DNA of 6,407 bases from positions 1-6,407 of the forward strand of contig JAGQVR010000166.1 in assembly GCA_020437875.1 (NCBI GenBank), read 5' to 3'. This document shows, piece by piece, positions 6,186 through 6,407 of this stretch (positions are counted from its first letter, which is position 1; each line of letters starts with the position of its first letter). The notes under the pieces are model-generated. The model had not been told where the DNA came from. It did not search any database and saw nothing but the letters and a program-made list of their open reading frames with translations. The position numbers were made by a program, and so were the translations under genes. Origin of the DNA: Flavobacteriales bacterium. Lineage in GTDB: Bacteria > Bacteroidota > Bacteroidia > Flavobacteriales_F > PHOS-HE28.

Positions 6186-6407
6186 AACTACTGGTGATCG
6201 GACTGGATGGCATGGACCGGCGCCTCGTCGATCATTTCGACATGCCCTTTCTGCAAGGTCTGCTCAAGCGCCTGGCCGTCCTGCCTGTTAAAGAGGACCT
6301 GTGGAGCCGGGGTTGGACCAAGATGCTCTCCGGAGCTCCGGGTACGGTCACCGGGGCGTTCTATGAGCAGCCTGCATTGGATGGCACACCGCGCTTCACC
6401 CAATCGT
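6182..6407 (+). CDS. Alkaline-phosphatase-superfamily (type I phosphodiesterase-like) protein, N-terminal part, 3' truncated
   Basis: Only the first 75 residues are visible; the frame is open to the right edge. The start KLLVIGLDGMD places an Asp (D9) at the end of the first beta-strand, as in the metal site of type I phosphodiesterase/nucleotide pyrophosphatase proteins. WTKMLSG (45-51) matches the WTSLLTG-style motif that carries the nucleophile Thr, here T46. The first strand begins at residue 2 with no signal peptide, so the protein is probably cytoplasmic unless membrane helices lie further on. The ATGA overlap with the second ATPase gene implies coupled translation and a shared pathway. 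The substrate is unknown; a phosphorylated or nucleotide-linked glycan intermediate is a guess from context. A related hydrolase or transferase of the same superfamily cannot be excluded with so little sequence. Confidence 0.72.
   Translation, partial: MKLLVIGLDGMDRRLVDHFDMPFLQGLLKRLAVLPVKEDLWSRGWTKMLSGAPGTVTGAFYEQPALDGTPRFTQS

Overview
This window is a stretch of a cell-surface polysaccharide export locus. All genes lie on the + strand and are tightly packed. The likely source is a GC-rich member of the Bacteroidota, for example a Flavobacteriales-type genome. Three things point there: the Bacteroidota-style -7 promoter match (TATATTTG at 3891-3898), the lack of Shine-Dalgarno sequences before any start, and the style of the BY-kinase. 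This assignment is inference; no rRNA or other marker gene is present.

Layout. (1) 2-913 is the C-terminal part of a Wzc-like tyrosine autokinase. Its N-terminal polysaccharide co-polymerase domain lies off the left edge, and it ends in a very tyrosine-rich tail. (2) 932-1795 is an ABC-2 type glycan export permease (Wzm-like). (3) 1792-3027 is its Wzt-like ATPase, which carries an extra C-terminal domain. (4) 3024-3866 is an FkbM-family SAM-dependent methyltransferase. Genes 2-4 are joined by 4-base ATGA overlaps. (5) 3867-4008 is the only real intergenic gap. It holds a promoter candidate and a possible stem-loop. (6) 4009-4893 is a second Wzm-like permease from a different subfamily. (7) 4896-6185 is a second Wzt-like ATPase with a different C-terminal extension. 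(8) 6182-6407 is the start of an alkaline-phosphatase-superfamily (type I phosphodiesterase-like) protein, coupled to gene 7 by another ATGA overlap and cut by the right edge.

How the parts probably work together. Each Wzm/Wzt pair should form an inner-membrane ABC exporter that moves a lipid-linked glycan out of the cytoplasm. The Wzt C-terminal domains may select the finished chain. The FkbM methyltransferase, coupled to the first exporter, could modify the glycan, possibly at its end. The phosphatase-like protein coupled to the second exporter could act on a phosphorylated glycan or precursor. The Wzc-like kinase would normally regulate polymerisation and export by cycling phosphorylation of its tyrosine tail.

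All families are known ones. The arrangement is what deserves a second look: two non-identical glycan exporters back to back, each with its own coupled modifying enzyme, beside a BY-kinase more often tied to the Wzy pathway. I saw no RNA gene, mobile element or CRISPR array.
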